Shown piece by piece: positions 42,305 to 53,250 of a stretch of DNA of 64,000 nt (positions within the stretch are counted from its first letter, which is position 1; every line of letters starts with the position of its first letter). Origin of the DNA: Channallabes apus (Eukaryota; Chordata; Actinopteri; Siluriformes; Clariidae). Where the stretch lies: NCBI GenBank assembly GCA_030522415.1, contig CM060121.1, forward strand, positions 14,789,142-14,853,141, in the 5' to 3' direction. The position numbers and the translations under genes are program-made. Below the pieces are notes generated by a model. The model did no database searches. It was not told the DNA's origin and worked only from the letters and a program-made list of their open reading frames with translations.

Positions 42305-43439
42305 GACTTTACTTTTTACTCATAAATGTAATTACTGTTTTTAAAACAATGTGCTGTTTTTTTGGTGTTTTTTTTCATATGAGGCATTATAATCTTGATG
42401 TTTTGTTGCTTTTGTTAGCAAAAATTTTACAATGTTGTATTGAATTGTTGTATGTTGTAAGTCAAGCGAATCCTTTGTATTTCTGTATTTTGGCTATCTG
42501 CTGCTGTTTTCAGTCAACAGTAATGGAAGTGAGATTTGTGTAGAAAAGAGTAAGCACCAGTGATTTCCCCACTGTGCATCTGACAGGACTGCATTGATAG
42601 AGCATGTCAGATGCAGAAGCAGAAGTGTATTGTTGTGGATTTCACCCAAATAAAAGTAGACACCCAGAAACACATAATATAAATGAAAAGTAAATAAGGT
42701 GACGTTCCAGGAGTAGAGAATATAGGGTAGACGATAGGGTTCTGCTGTTATGTTCTCCTCCTGTCATTGGATTTAGAGCTGTCAATTAATGGAGCTACAG
42801 GTACATTCTCCTAAACATTTGGATGTTACTTGTATACTGTGTATTTTTCTTCTCATTGATTTTGGTGGTTGTCAGATTTTTGAGAAACAAACTGCTTAAA
42901 ATGCGCATGATTTGTTAAAAAAAATCATGTTAGAGTATAGTACAGAGATTTATTTGATTGGAGTACATAGGATTGTGACTTAAGCTATCATATTATAAAA
43001 AAAAAAAAAAACAGTCATGGATCTTTTTTTAAAATAAGATTAACAACTAAACATCATAATGTTTTCTTACTCTAACCTTAACAAATTATTTTCATATGTC
43101 TCATATGACTTCCTAAGGGAATGGTTCAGATTTTTTAAAGTCAGTTTTTTAAAATCATAATTAAGGTGTATATGAGTACTGTACATTACCATAGGTATTG
43201 GTTATTATATAGTTTCCTGCTCTGCACACTGACAAAGTCTCACCTGGAACATGAGTAAAATTCCACAACACTTGTTCCATGCAGAAATATTTCCCAAAAT
43301 GCAGCTGACACTCATGTGAAGCTTCTATAGTCCCACTGAGCTAAATCCAAGTAGTATCTTTCAAGTTATTGTGTATTAACTACAAAGTTAACTCTTCTTT
43401 ACATGGAACTAGCCATATGGCTAGTTCAAGTCAGCCATA
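42305..43439. other. Gene-free stretch
   Basis: AT-rich DNA; I recognise no gene or repeat family in it. Confidence 0.6.
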
Positions 43440-45032
43440 CCCCAGTGAAAAAAAAATACACTTTAGGGTATTACAAATATATTGAAATCCTCGATAGTAC
43501 ATTGCAAATATACTAACAAAACATTGTACCATCAGTTAATATATAAAAAGTATACTAACATCATGCTTCTACCAAATTTTGGAATTAAACTTTAAATATA
43601 CTTTAATATAATTGTATTGTAGTACACTTTCCAAAAATATATTATTAGAAAATATACTTTAAGTGAAAGGCTGGTCTAAGTATACTTATTGAAACTTGTT
43701 TTTCAATATATTTTGGTATATTTTTTTTTTAATATGCTCGAAATAATCATTGTACAAATGTACAGAAAGTTTACATTAGAATACAATATTTAATACACGG
43801 TAGTCTCAGTATATTATCAGTTAAATTTAAATGTGCTTATTAATATGTACTTATATGTAGCGCACTACTCTCTCGTGCGCGCTTTTAGACTCGTTTTTGC
43901 ACGCTGAATATCTCTCTCCCACGCATGCGCGATCTCATCTCACAACTCATTCTTGTGCAGTGAAAATCACTTTTAAAATCGCTTCTAGTTTGAATTAACG
44001 GCTGAAGCTGCATCATCGCGTGCGTTTGTTCGTATCGTTATTACTTTATTTTCATCGGCATAAGGTAAATTTAACGGTTTTTGTTAGGTAATTTGTCATT
44101 AAGTACATACTTTTTACCCGTATAATGTACTGTATTGTCTATTGTGTTATTACAAAATCTTATGTACTATACTTGTGGTATAATGGCTCCGTAGCTCTCG
44201 GCCTGTTTTCAGTCTCTGTGTAACAGCTAGACTCAACACACCAGGTTTAAACTAATACTGTACCTGTAGATTCTAATACTAATGTCTGTCTGTGTTCACA
44301 CAACTGTTTAAATTTTAGTCTGTGTGTTTGTAAGACAACCTGACTTTTGTTGAACACAAATAAACTATAGTAGTGCTTTTTTGTAACCTTGTGCAAATTA
44401 AATCTGTTGAACTCATGAATAAAATCTGCCTCATAATTACTGATATAATGCTTTTCAAAAACATGTTATAGTGTAGAAAATGCATTTAGCATTTGTAAAT
44501 TATCCTAAACACTTAATGTACTGGTAATACATTTGCAATACAGTATTATAGAAGGTTGTGTGTACTGTATGATACAATAAAGTATATTTGTATTAACCAC
44601 AAAGTGTACTTTTTTAGTATTTGTAATTGTCCAGAAGTATAACAACATGTTACTGCTGCAATCAGAATATACTCATAGTATATTAATCATATATTTATAA
44701 TACAGTAAAAATAGCTGTAATGTACTTATAATACATTAAATATATACTTAAATTGTATTAATAATACTGTCAAGTATGTACGTTAGTACACACACAGCCA
44801 TATACTTTAAGTGTACTAAAGTATACTTAAAGTTGTTCCACTTTAGCACACAAAAGTATACTTAATACACTTAAAATTGTGCTTTTGTACAATTTAATTA
44901 CAACTTAAATACACTTAGTACAAAATTGCAAACTTCAAGTATACTTGTCATTAGTCTGGCTGCAAGTACATTTAAGTATGCTTTGGCACGCTAGGATTTA
45001 ATATACTTAGCATACTTTTTTTTTACTAGGGG
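43440..45032. mobile_element. Possible non-autonomous DNA transposon with weak terminal inverted repeats
   Basis: The left end CCCCAGTGAAAAAAAAATAC resembles the complement of the right end, CCCCTAGTAAAAAAAAAGTA. Both flanks are packed with AAGTATACTT-like words. The centre (43860-44070) differs: it is CpG-rich and ends in CATAAGGTAAAT, a splice-donor-like string. No convincing target duplication and no transposase were found. Confidence 0.45.
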
Positions 45033-46647
45033 TAGTCATGGGCAGAAGAATGTATTTCCCATTTGCGAAGTTCTATGCCATCCACTGTAAGTGGGTGTGA
45101 CTGATATGGCATGTGCTCTAGCTCCAATACAATCAACTTCACCACATTTTTTCTTTTCATCTTAAACATCATGCTGCGCAAGGACTATACATGGTATACA
45201 TGGTGATAATGTGACAAATGGAGCCTCATCTAAAACCCTGAGAAGTACCGATGCAGAGATTTCATTAGGTTTCTAGTGATTGTCTGTGATGCTAATTTGG
45301 CCTTCTATTCAACTGCCTAAAGCAGACACTGTAGTTCTTGCCACTGCAGTGTTGCTCATAATTCATGCATATCACATCCCCCCTCCCCCCACACACATAC
45401 GATAATGAAGATTGTGAAAAAGCCTATTTGACAGTTTGGGACAGTAATGCACATACTGTACGTGTGTGTCATATACCGTAGACCATTATCTATCCACAAT
45501 TCTGTAGCCTTTGAGTTTCTATGCAAGCAAGGTTTCTAGATTGAATATTCTCCCTTCTTTTCATCTCTGACTGCCAGATTGTTTATTTGTCTGTTTAATA
45601 GTTGTATGTCAATAAAGAAATATAAAAATAATTAAATGTATATTTGGTATTATTTGGGTAATTTTGACTAAAGTTCCAAAAGTCATTTAAAAAATATTGA
45701 ACATCAGTTACATACATCAAAGAGCATTATGTTCTACCATAAACTTGCCATTTGCTGCCCTATTGTTAACAATCACAACTGTATCGTAAAAATGCTTTAA
45801 ATTCACCTACGCTAAATATAAATTTCGAACATGATTAATAATGACAATTAGTGGTCTGCAAAAATATCCATAAAAGGAACTACAGCATCTGCTTACAACT
45901 TATATGTGACATTATGTAACCTAATTGAACACATAAAACATAGCATGAGGTCTTTGGTAGTGGCACATGGAAAAAATAAAAAAGTTTCATAAAGCTGTAT
46001 AAATGTGGTTTTGCAATATGGAACAAAACCTGCTCTGCAACCCCACATTGTCCAAAGTTGCAAACGTAGTTAGCATATGCACTTAATTTCATGCATGAGC
46101 TTTCATGGTCAGTTTTTAAACAAGAGGAACAACCAGAACGAAACAAATCATTCTGTGACATTCTAGATTGATTCAAACTAAATTGATGATGCAATTAGTG
46201 TTACTGGTATTGTTAATAGTACAGGTCTCAACAAGTTTCCAAAAATACATGTATTTGGTATACTGTACATGAAGCAATATTATTATTTAAAATAGTATTG
46301 ATAATTGTTGTACTTATTGTAACTTTCAATACTATAAAATCTGATTTATGCACCCTAGAAGTTAATGTTTTTGTCTTTTAATAGCAAAGATTCCTTTCAT
46401 ACTTTACTTAAGGCTTTAAACAGAGCAGAATCCTTTGTTTATACAGAATAACAATAAGGTCTGCTGCATTCCAGCTGTCAAACATCCTTCTAAGAAAAAA
46501 ATGTCTAGGAGCTTGAAAAGCTGAAACAATTCTTTCATAAAGTGCTGCACATGGTTCACTGTTTATTAGTTTATTAAACCCTACATTTTGAAAGGGTCCC
46601 AGCAGGGCCAATCAAATACATGTAGTTCTGAGCTGAAAAGAGAACTT
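45033..46647. other. Gene-free stretch
   Basis: No supportable gene, RNA or known repeat. It ends with GTATG (46648-46652), the left target duplication of the sushi-like element. Confidence 0.6.
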
Positions 46648-46652
46648 GTATG

Positions 46653-47057
46653 TGTCATGCACACTCAGCCGCGACCGGCACGAGGACCCGGATGTAAGGC
46701 GGTCGCGAAGCTGAAAGCATAAAAGGAAACAAGATGGCGCCGCACATCCTCTGTCATTGAGTTAAGCCCATGTCTGTTCGGAATCGTTCCAGTATATGTG
46801 AGTACTCACTTTCTTGGCTATCTTTTCAGACTGAGTGTGTGTTTATAGGACTAGGGTTAGATTGTGTCTTTCCTGTGCTCATTGAGTGTGAGAGTCCTTA
46901 TAGTAAATCGCGTGATTATCCTGCCTGCTCGTGTTTATCCGCGTTTGGGTTTACCATTCACGCTACAGGGCTAACTGCTAAGGCTATCTGTTCATCCCAG
47001 TTAGTTCGTGACAGATAGCACAATCATCATTCTGGTCATCCCGGTTAGTTCGTGACA
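46653..47057 (+). repeat. Sushi-like 5' LTR
   Basis: 405 bp from TGTCATGC to TCGTGACA. It includes a TATA-like CATAAAAGG at 46718-46726, a predicted start near 46749, and an 82-codon frame in R-U5 (46770-47018). Confidence 0.93.
46718..46758 (+). promoter_or_regulatory. Sushi-like LTR promoter and self-primer
   Basis: TATA-like CATAAAAGG, then about 30 bases to CTCTGTCATT (46749-46758), the predicted 5' end of the RNA. That decamer is exactly complementary to AATGACAGAG at 47059-47068. Confidence 0.72.
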
Positions 47058-47058
47058 G

Positions 47059-47068
47059 AATGACAGAG
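47059..47068 (+). other. Sushi-like self-primed primer binding site
   Basis: AATGACAGAG lies one base after the LTR and overlaps the gag ATG at 47060. It pairs with the predicted RNA 5' end (46749-46758). The 3' LTR carries GCTCTGTCATT (51490-51500), which extends the pairing to 11 with 47059-47069. Confidence 0.78.
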
Positions 47069-48100
47069 CCAGCAGTAAACCCAGCGGATTACGCCCGCCT
47101 TCGTGGCGTGGTTGACCAGCATGCTTTGCTCATTAATGCGCTAACCGCGGAGCTCGATTCTCTGCGCCGGAGTGTCCGCGACACCGCGGCCTTGCGCCGC
47201 GAGGTCGCGGAGCTTAGGCAGGAGAACGCGGGCCTTCGGGCGGCGGTTAGTGGGCTGGCTAGCGGTCCGCCCGCCGCGTCGGTCGCGGCACCGCACCACC
47301 CCTCCCCCCCTTCTGACGTTTTTTTAGCTCTTCCAGATAAATGGGATGGCACGGATGGGAAATGCAGTGTGTTTTTAACATCGCTGGAACTGGTGTTTGA
47401 GTTCAATGCCACCAAGTACTCCACCGACCGGCTGCGCATTGCACTCCTCGTCTCGTTGCTATCAGGGCAGGCAGCTGAGTGGGCCACGGCAGTCTTGCGC
47501 GCTGACACAGACACTGCGCACTCATATAATGAATTCACCCGTCAGCTCAAGCTAACATTTGAACATCCCGCGGGCGAGGTGGAGACCGACACAAAGCTCT
47601 ACCACCTGCGACAGGGAGGACTGTCCGTGAGTAGATATACCGCCGAGTTCCGGACCCTCGCCATCCAGACCTCCTGGGGAGACGCAGCTCTCCGGACGTC
47701 CTACTTCGAGGGGCTGGCTAATCGTATCAAAGACGAGCTAGCCGAACGAGAGCTCCCAGCCACACTGGAGGGGCTAATCCAGCTAGCCCTCCGGATCGAT
47801 CAGCGCCTCCTCTCTCGTCCGAAGCCAGCACCTCGAACCCTGCCGCCACCATCCACTTATACCTACACTGCACCAAGACCACCACCCACCGTCACCACAG
47901 CTTTTCCTGGACGTGTCGGATCTCCACCCCCTGCCGTGGTTGACACCGGAGCCGGGGAACCCATGCAACTAGGGCGCGCCTCCCTGACCGTGGCGAAACG
48001 CCAGAGACGTTACCGCGAGGGACTGTGCGCCTATTGCGGCTCAGCAGCGCACCACCGAGCCACCTGCCCGTCTCGTCCGGGAAACGCCCAGACCCGGTGA
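47060..48100 (+). CDS. Sushi-like Gag
   Basis: 346 intact codons. An N-terminal heptad-rich coiled coil (about residues 15-65), a proline-rich spacer, the retrotransposon-gag core (LPDKWDGTDGKCSVFLTSLE, LLSGQAAEWATAVL, FRTLAIQTSWGD), a proline-rich hinge, and one CCHC knuckle (CAYCGSAAHHRATC, 323-336) just before the stop. The start is the ATG two bases after the LTR. Gag forms the particle and binds RNA. The sequence resembles the gag ancestor of PEG10/RTL proteins. Confidence 0.93.
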   Translation: MTEPAVNPADYARLRGVVDQHALLINALTAELDSLRRSVRDTAALRREVAELRQENAGLRAAVSGLASGPPAASVAAPHHPSPPSDVFLALPDKWDGTDGKCSVFLTSLELVFEFNATKYSTDRLRIALLVSLLSGQAAEWATAVLRADTDTAHSYNEFTRQLKLTFEHPAGEVETDTKLYHLRQGGLSVSRYTAEFRTLAIQTSWGDAALRTSYFEGLANRIKDELAERELPATLEGLIQLALRIDQRLLSRPKPAPRTLPPPSTYTYTAPRPPPTVTTAFPGRVGSPPPAVVDTGAGEPMQLGRASLTVAKRQRRYREGLCAYCGSAAHHRATCPSRPGNAQTR

Positions 48101-51100
48101 GAGATAGGAGAGACTCCCCGGGTACCATCCACCTCTCCGCCACCACCGATCACACCGCCACCCGACTCACGGTTCAGGTAACCCTCCACCTTGGCCACAA
48201 ACGGGTCAGAAGTGCCGCGTTCATCGATTCCGGTGCCGCGGGTAACTTCATTGACTCAACATACGCCAAAGGATTGGGGGTAAAGATTGAGGCGTTATCC
48301 CAGCCAATGAGAATCATCTCAGTCGACGGGCGGCCCCTCTCATCCAGCCCCATCACCCAGCAGACTCTACCCATCACTCTCGTCCTCGGCCAACATCAGG
48401 AGTCCATACAATTTCACCTCACACCCATATCATCTCCACCCATCATCCTCGGCTATCCCTGGCTCTTACAGCACGACCCACTCATCTCCTGGTCTCAGAA
48501 CCGGATCCTTCAATGGGGGCCGACCTGTACCGACTTATGCCTACAGGCCCAGGCTGGGACGTGTTCCAGGGAGTCCGAGGCCCCCGACGTCGACATCCAC
48601 GCCATTCCTCCACCATATCGAGACCTGGCTGAAGTGTTCTGTAAACGCCGGACCAGCCACCTTCCACCTCACCGACCCTACGACCTAGCCATTGAACTCC
48701 AGCCAGGCTCCAGCCCCCCCCGCGGCCATCTCTACTCTCTCTCTACCAACGAGACCCAGGCTATGGAGGAGTATGTCACCAACGCCCTGTGAAATGGCAC
48801 CATCAGGCCCTCCTCTTCGCCGGCTGCCGCGGGGTTCTTCTTCGTAAAGAAGAAAGGGGGCGAACTTCGTCCATGTGTCGACTATCGGGGGCTAAATAAG
48901 ATCACCATTCGGAATCGTCACCCTCTGCCTCTCACTAACTCAGCCCTGGACGCCCTCTCTGGTGCCACCATGTTCACTAAGTTGGACCTCCGGAGCGCCT
49001 ACAACTTGGTGCGCATCAGAGAGGGTGATGAGTGGAAGACAGCCTTCATCACCCCTACCGGACACTATGAGAGCCTGGTCATCCCATTTGGTCTCTGCAA
49101 CGCACCCTCGGCCTTCCAAGCTTTCATCAACGATGTCCTCAGGGACATGCTAGGCCGATGGGTGTTTGTTTATCTGGATGACATTTTAATTTATTCACGC
49201 ACCCCCACTGAACACACCAAACACGTTCGAGCTGTCCTTAAGAGATTGCTCGCCCACCAGCTGTACTGTAAGCTGGAAAAGTGTGCTTTTCACGAGCACT
49301 CCACCACGTTCCTGGGTTTTGTCATCTGGCCCCAGGGTGTGGCCATGGACCCGCAGAAGCTGGAGGTTGTACGTCACTGGCCCCTACCCAGGACACTCAA
49401 ACAGCTCCAACGCTTTCTCGGGTTTGCGAACTTTTATCGTCGCTTTATCCGGGGCTACAGTACAGTTGCAGCACCGCTCACTGCACTTACCAGGCTCTCC
49501 AACAGTTCCTTTCAACTCAACCCTACCGCCATCTCAGCTTTTCATCGACTCTGTCATCTGTTCACCACCGCACCCATCCTGCTTCATCCAGATGCCAACC
49601 AACCGTTCGTTGTGGAGGTGGACACGTCGGAGGTGGGCGCCGGCACTGTTCTCTCCCAACGAGGTCCAGACCAGAAGCTGCACCCATGTGGCTTCTACTC
49701 CAAAAAGTTTAACCCCACTCAGCAGCGATACGGTGTGGGGGACCGCGAACTGCTGGGCATAAAGTGGGCCTTGGAGGAGTGGCGTCACTGGCTCCAGGGC
49801 GCCAGTGAGCCATTCATCGTCTGGACGGACCACCAAAACCTGATCACCATCCGCAGTTTGAAGCAGTTGAACCCACGACAGGCACGGTGGGCACTGTTCT
49901 TCGAACAATTCAACTTCCACCTCTCGTACCGCCCGGGGTCGAAGAACACCAAGGCTGACGCCCTCTCCCGGCAACACGAGCGAGAGACGCCCCGGGCGGA
50001 CCCCGTGCCTGTCCTTCCACCTACCCGCATCATCGCACCCCTGCAGTGGAACCTGGAGACGAGGGTCCGCCAGGCACTGACCAGGGACCCAGCACCGGCA
50101 GGTGTGCCGCCCGGACGGCTCTTCGTCCCCGAACGACTCCGAACTGAGGTCCTCCAGTGGGGCCATTCGTCACCCGTCGCAGGACACCAGGGAAGCTGGA
50201 GAACCACCACCTTCATCGGCCGGGCTTTCTGGTGGCCCTCCATGAGGAGGGAAATCACAGAGTTCGTTCGGGCGTGCCCAATGTGTGCCAGGGCGAAGGA
50301 CATTAACCAACCAACTCCAGGGGAACTCCAACCACTCCCAGTTCCCCGTCGACCCTGGTCCCACATTGCCGTGGATTTCATCACGGGCCTGCCGGATTCA
50401 GATGGAAGAAACGTCATCCTGACCATTGTGGATCGCTTCTCCAAGGCAGTGCACCTGGTGGCCCTCGCCGGACTCCCGTCAGCGAAGGAGACAGCCGAGC
50501 TGATTTTGGAACACGTAGTCCGATTGCATGGGTTCCCAAAGGACATCGTCTCGGACAGAGGTCCCCAGTTCACCGCCCGGTTCTGGAAGCCCTTCTGCCG
50601 TCTGATCGATTCGTCCTGCAGTTTTTCTTCCGGCTACCACCCTCAGACGAATGGTCAGACGGAGCGAACCAACCAACAGCTGGAGCGCTACCTGAGATGT
50701 TTTGTGTCGGACCGCCAGCGCTCCTGGGCCCGCTACCTCAAGTGGGCCGAGTTATCCCATAACCTCCATGTCTCCTCAGCCACCAACCTGAGCCCATTTG
50801 AGGTGTGCCATGGTTTCCAGCCTCCAATGTTCACCCACCAGGAACCGGAGGTTGACGTACCATCGGCCCAACAGTTGGTTCGCCGGTGCCGGCGGCTATG
50901 GCACCAAGCCAACCTCGCCATCCGACGCACCAACGCCAACTATGTGGTCCAACACCGCCGCCGGCACACCCCGGGACGATTGTACCACGTAGGTGACAAA
51001 GTGTGGCTATCAACCAGAAACCTCCACCTGCACACCGAATCCAAAAAATTATCACCAAGATTCATCGGGCCATACCGCATCACACTCAGGATCAACCCTG

Positions 51101-51327
51101 TCACCTACCGGCTCCAGCTGCCTGCGGCGCTCCGGATCCACCCCGTCTTCCACACCTCACAGTTGAAACCATTCACCACCTCACCCATGGTTCCACCCAC
51201 CCCCCCTGCTCCTCCTCCCCGAATCATTGACGGCGGTCCCGCCTACACCGTGCGACGGATCCTCGACTCGCGTCCTGGAGCGGTCCTGGGTTCCGGCTCG
51301 CTTCATCCTCGACTCCGGGCTCATTAG
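48025..51327 (+). pseudogene. Sushi-like Pol (PR-RT-RH-INT)
   Basis: One frame from the slippery site to 51327, with a single stop, TGA at 48790-48792, just before the RT. Protease: FIDSGAAGNFID (DSG at 48226). [55 protein letters not shown] (YLDD at 49171). RNase [37 protein letters not shown]. Integrase: HHCC finger ([15 protein letters not shown]), then [26 protein letters not shown] and [13 protein letters not shown], and [12 protein letters not shown]. The chromodomain begins [10 protein letters not shown], but a deletion with frameshift removes its middle. Its last part ([11 protein letters not shown]) lies in another frame. Confidence 0.92.
48079..48123 (+). promoter_or_regulatory. Programmed -1 ribosomal frameshift signal
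   Basis: Slippery heptamer GGGAAAC at 48079-48085, in the correct gag phase (CCG GGA AAC). A 6-base spacer follows, then ACCCGG (48092-48097), which is complementary to CCGGGT (48118-48123) and would form a stem of 6 bp that encloses the gag stop. Shifting back one base enters the open pol frame exactly. Confidence 0.85.
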
Positions 51328-51380
51328 GGACTACCGTCACCGGGTATCCCCCACCCCTGGACCGTCCGGAGTCGGTCCTG

Positions 51381-51393
51381 GACGGGGGGGTAC
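51381..51393 (+). other. Sushi-like polypurine tract
   Basis: GACGGGGGGGTAC directly upstream of the 3' LTR, the plus-strand primer. Confidence 0.7.
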
Positions 51394-51799
51394 TGTCATG
51401 CACACTCAGCCACGACCGGCACGAGGACGCGGAAGTAAGGCGGTCGCGAAGCTGAAAGCATAAAAGGAAACAAGATGGCGCCGCACATCGCTCTGTCATT
51501 GAGTTAAGCCCATGTCTGTTCGGAATCGTTCCAGTATATGTGAGTACTCACTTTCTTGGCTATCTTTTCAGACTGAGTGTGTGTTTATAGGACTAGGGTT
51601 AGATTGTGTCTTTCCTGTGCTCATTGAGTGTGAGAGTCCTTATAGTAAATCGCGTGATTATCCTGCCTGCTCGTGTTTATCCGCTTTTGGGTTTACCATT
51701 CACGCTACAGGGCTAACTGCTAAGGCTATCTGTTCATCCCGGTTAGTTCGTGACAGATAGCACAATCATCATTCTGGTCATCCCGGTTAGTTCGTGACA
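51394..51799 (+). repeat. Sushi-like 3' LTR
   Basis: 406 bp, almost identical to 46653-47057, followed by GTATG (51800-51804). Confidence 0.94.
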
Positions 51800-51804
51800 G
51801 TATG

Positions 51805-52980
51805 TCCTTTCTATTTCTCTGCTTGACTAAATTGACAAAAATGGATTCTTTTGATTGACATACAAGTGCATTGCAATGAAATGAAATGAAATTAAATCAA
51901 ATGATATGAAATGGAAACACATTATGGTAGAACATCACAACCTACTGTAACATACATGCTGCACAAATCCTTCGCCTACTATTTAACCATAATATTTATC
52001 AACAATCAATATATTTAAAAGAAATTGTAAAGAAAACAGGAACCAAGCATAGTATTTTGTATCTGGTTGAATCATTTGGGTTGAGTGCATCAGTAGTGAT
52101 TATACAATTGCAGGTTCCTATTCTAAACCACCCTGTGTGTTGTCATTGCACATTTGCATTGTACCAATCTCTGTTGAAATGAAATATTGAAGATGACTGC
52201 TTGCTACCTTTGCTTCATCTTTGTGAATTGAAAAAGTGTTTTTAGTCTGAAGGATGCAGAAGAGCTTCATGTACTGTAGCTTCCGGCAGATGCTCACTGA
52301 TTATTGTAAGTGGATCAAGGAGAGATTGAATGACTTGCTATATTATTGTGCTGTGGATCAAAAATATTTTTTTTCTGAAAGTTTTTGCACAAGATTGCTA
52401 ACCTTACTGGTATGGTTGAAAAGCCAGGGACCAAGACATGTATTTGCACCAATGTATTTTTTGAATTTTTGACAGGTTCCCTGCCAGTGATGCCCTCTAC
52501 ATGGTTCAGGGAAAGAAAGCACAAGAAACAGTCGACAAGAATAGTACAGTTATTTCTAGCAAATGCTGCCTGTACTGAAAGGGGGTAAAGTTGGTTTTAA
52601 ATTTGGTTTTGTTTCAGCCGTAATTCTTTCACAGCTTAATTTACATTACATATCTTTATGCAAGAAAGATGACAAATAACATGAACAACTAACAGCACAG
52701 AAAAGGCAACTCTAAAGGTCAGGTGACATTTTTCCTGTCTGTTTTCAGTGAGTAACACTGGGTTCATACCATGTTCTTACCAGCCACAGACAGAACTGTA
52801 TTGTGCACAGGCACACTGAAACTGGACAGTATTTTCCAGTCATCAAATGTGTTAATGAGTAGGAGTACAATGGCTCAAATTTGCAATTTTTTTTATCATA
52901 GTGCTTTTGACAAGCACTATGATCATCTGTACGATTAAATAAGTTGCACTAGAGAGTGGCGTGGCCACTACGGTGGCCGT
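51805..52980. other. Gene-free stretch
   Basis: AT-rich DNA with no recognised gene or repeat family apart from short AAATG-like repeats near 51875-51910. Confidence 0.55.
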
Positions 52981-52984
52981 GAAG

Positions 52985-53250
52985 TGCAAAACAAATTAAC
53001 AAAAGTGAAAACAAAATAAATAAAAATACGAAATAACAAAAACAAAACAACAAAACGGAAAAAAAAATAACAAATTCAAAACAAAATAACAAAAACAAAA
53101 CAACTAAACCTTTTGTGTTATTTTGTTTTGGGTTTTGATATTTTGTTTTTGAATTAGTTATTTTGTTTTCCATTTTGTTAATTTGGTTTTTAATTTGTTG
53201 TTTTGTTATGTTTTGGGTTTTGTTATTTTGTTTTCAATTTTGTTTTTTGT
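52985..53250. repeat. A-rich/T-rich inverted repeat
   Basis: 52985-53108 is built of AAAACAAAATAACAAA-type words and 53112-53250 of their complements (TTTTGTTATTTTGTTTT). Together they make an imperfect palindrome of about 265 bp. Open frames through it are artefacts. Confidence 0.8.

Larger units (their letters stand above)
46653..51799 (+). mobile_element. Tf1/sushi-like Ty3/Gypsy LTR retrotransposon
   Basis: 5.15 kb with 405/406-bp LTRs and the target duplication GTATG (46648-46652 and 51800-51804). Gag and pol are in different frames, joined by a -1 frameshift signal. Pol order is PR-RT-RH-INT, with a damaged chromodomain at the end. It lacks a tRNA-type primer site and has instead a self-priming pair, as described for the Tf1/sushi group. 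LTRs differ at about five bases and one indel. This family is the relative of domesticated mammalian PEG10/RTL genes. Confidence 0.93.

Noticed and set aside
46408..46611. 67-codon minus-strand frame next to the sushi-like element
   Set aside because: No recognisable motif and no support for a gene.
47089..47538. 149-codon minus-strand frame opposite sushi-like gag
   Set aside because: GC-rich antisense shadow of gag.
49281..50573. Several long frames on both strands across sushi-like pol
   Set aside because: Overlap RT/RNase H/integrase in other frames; no independent motifs.
52949..53173. 74-codon frame in the A/T hairpin
   Set aside because: Low-complexity translation of an inverted repeat.
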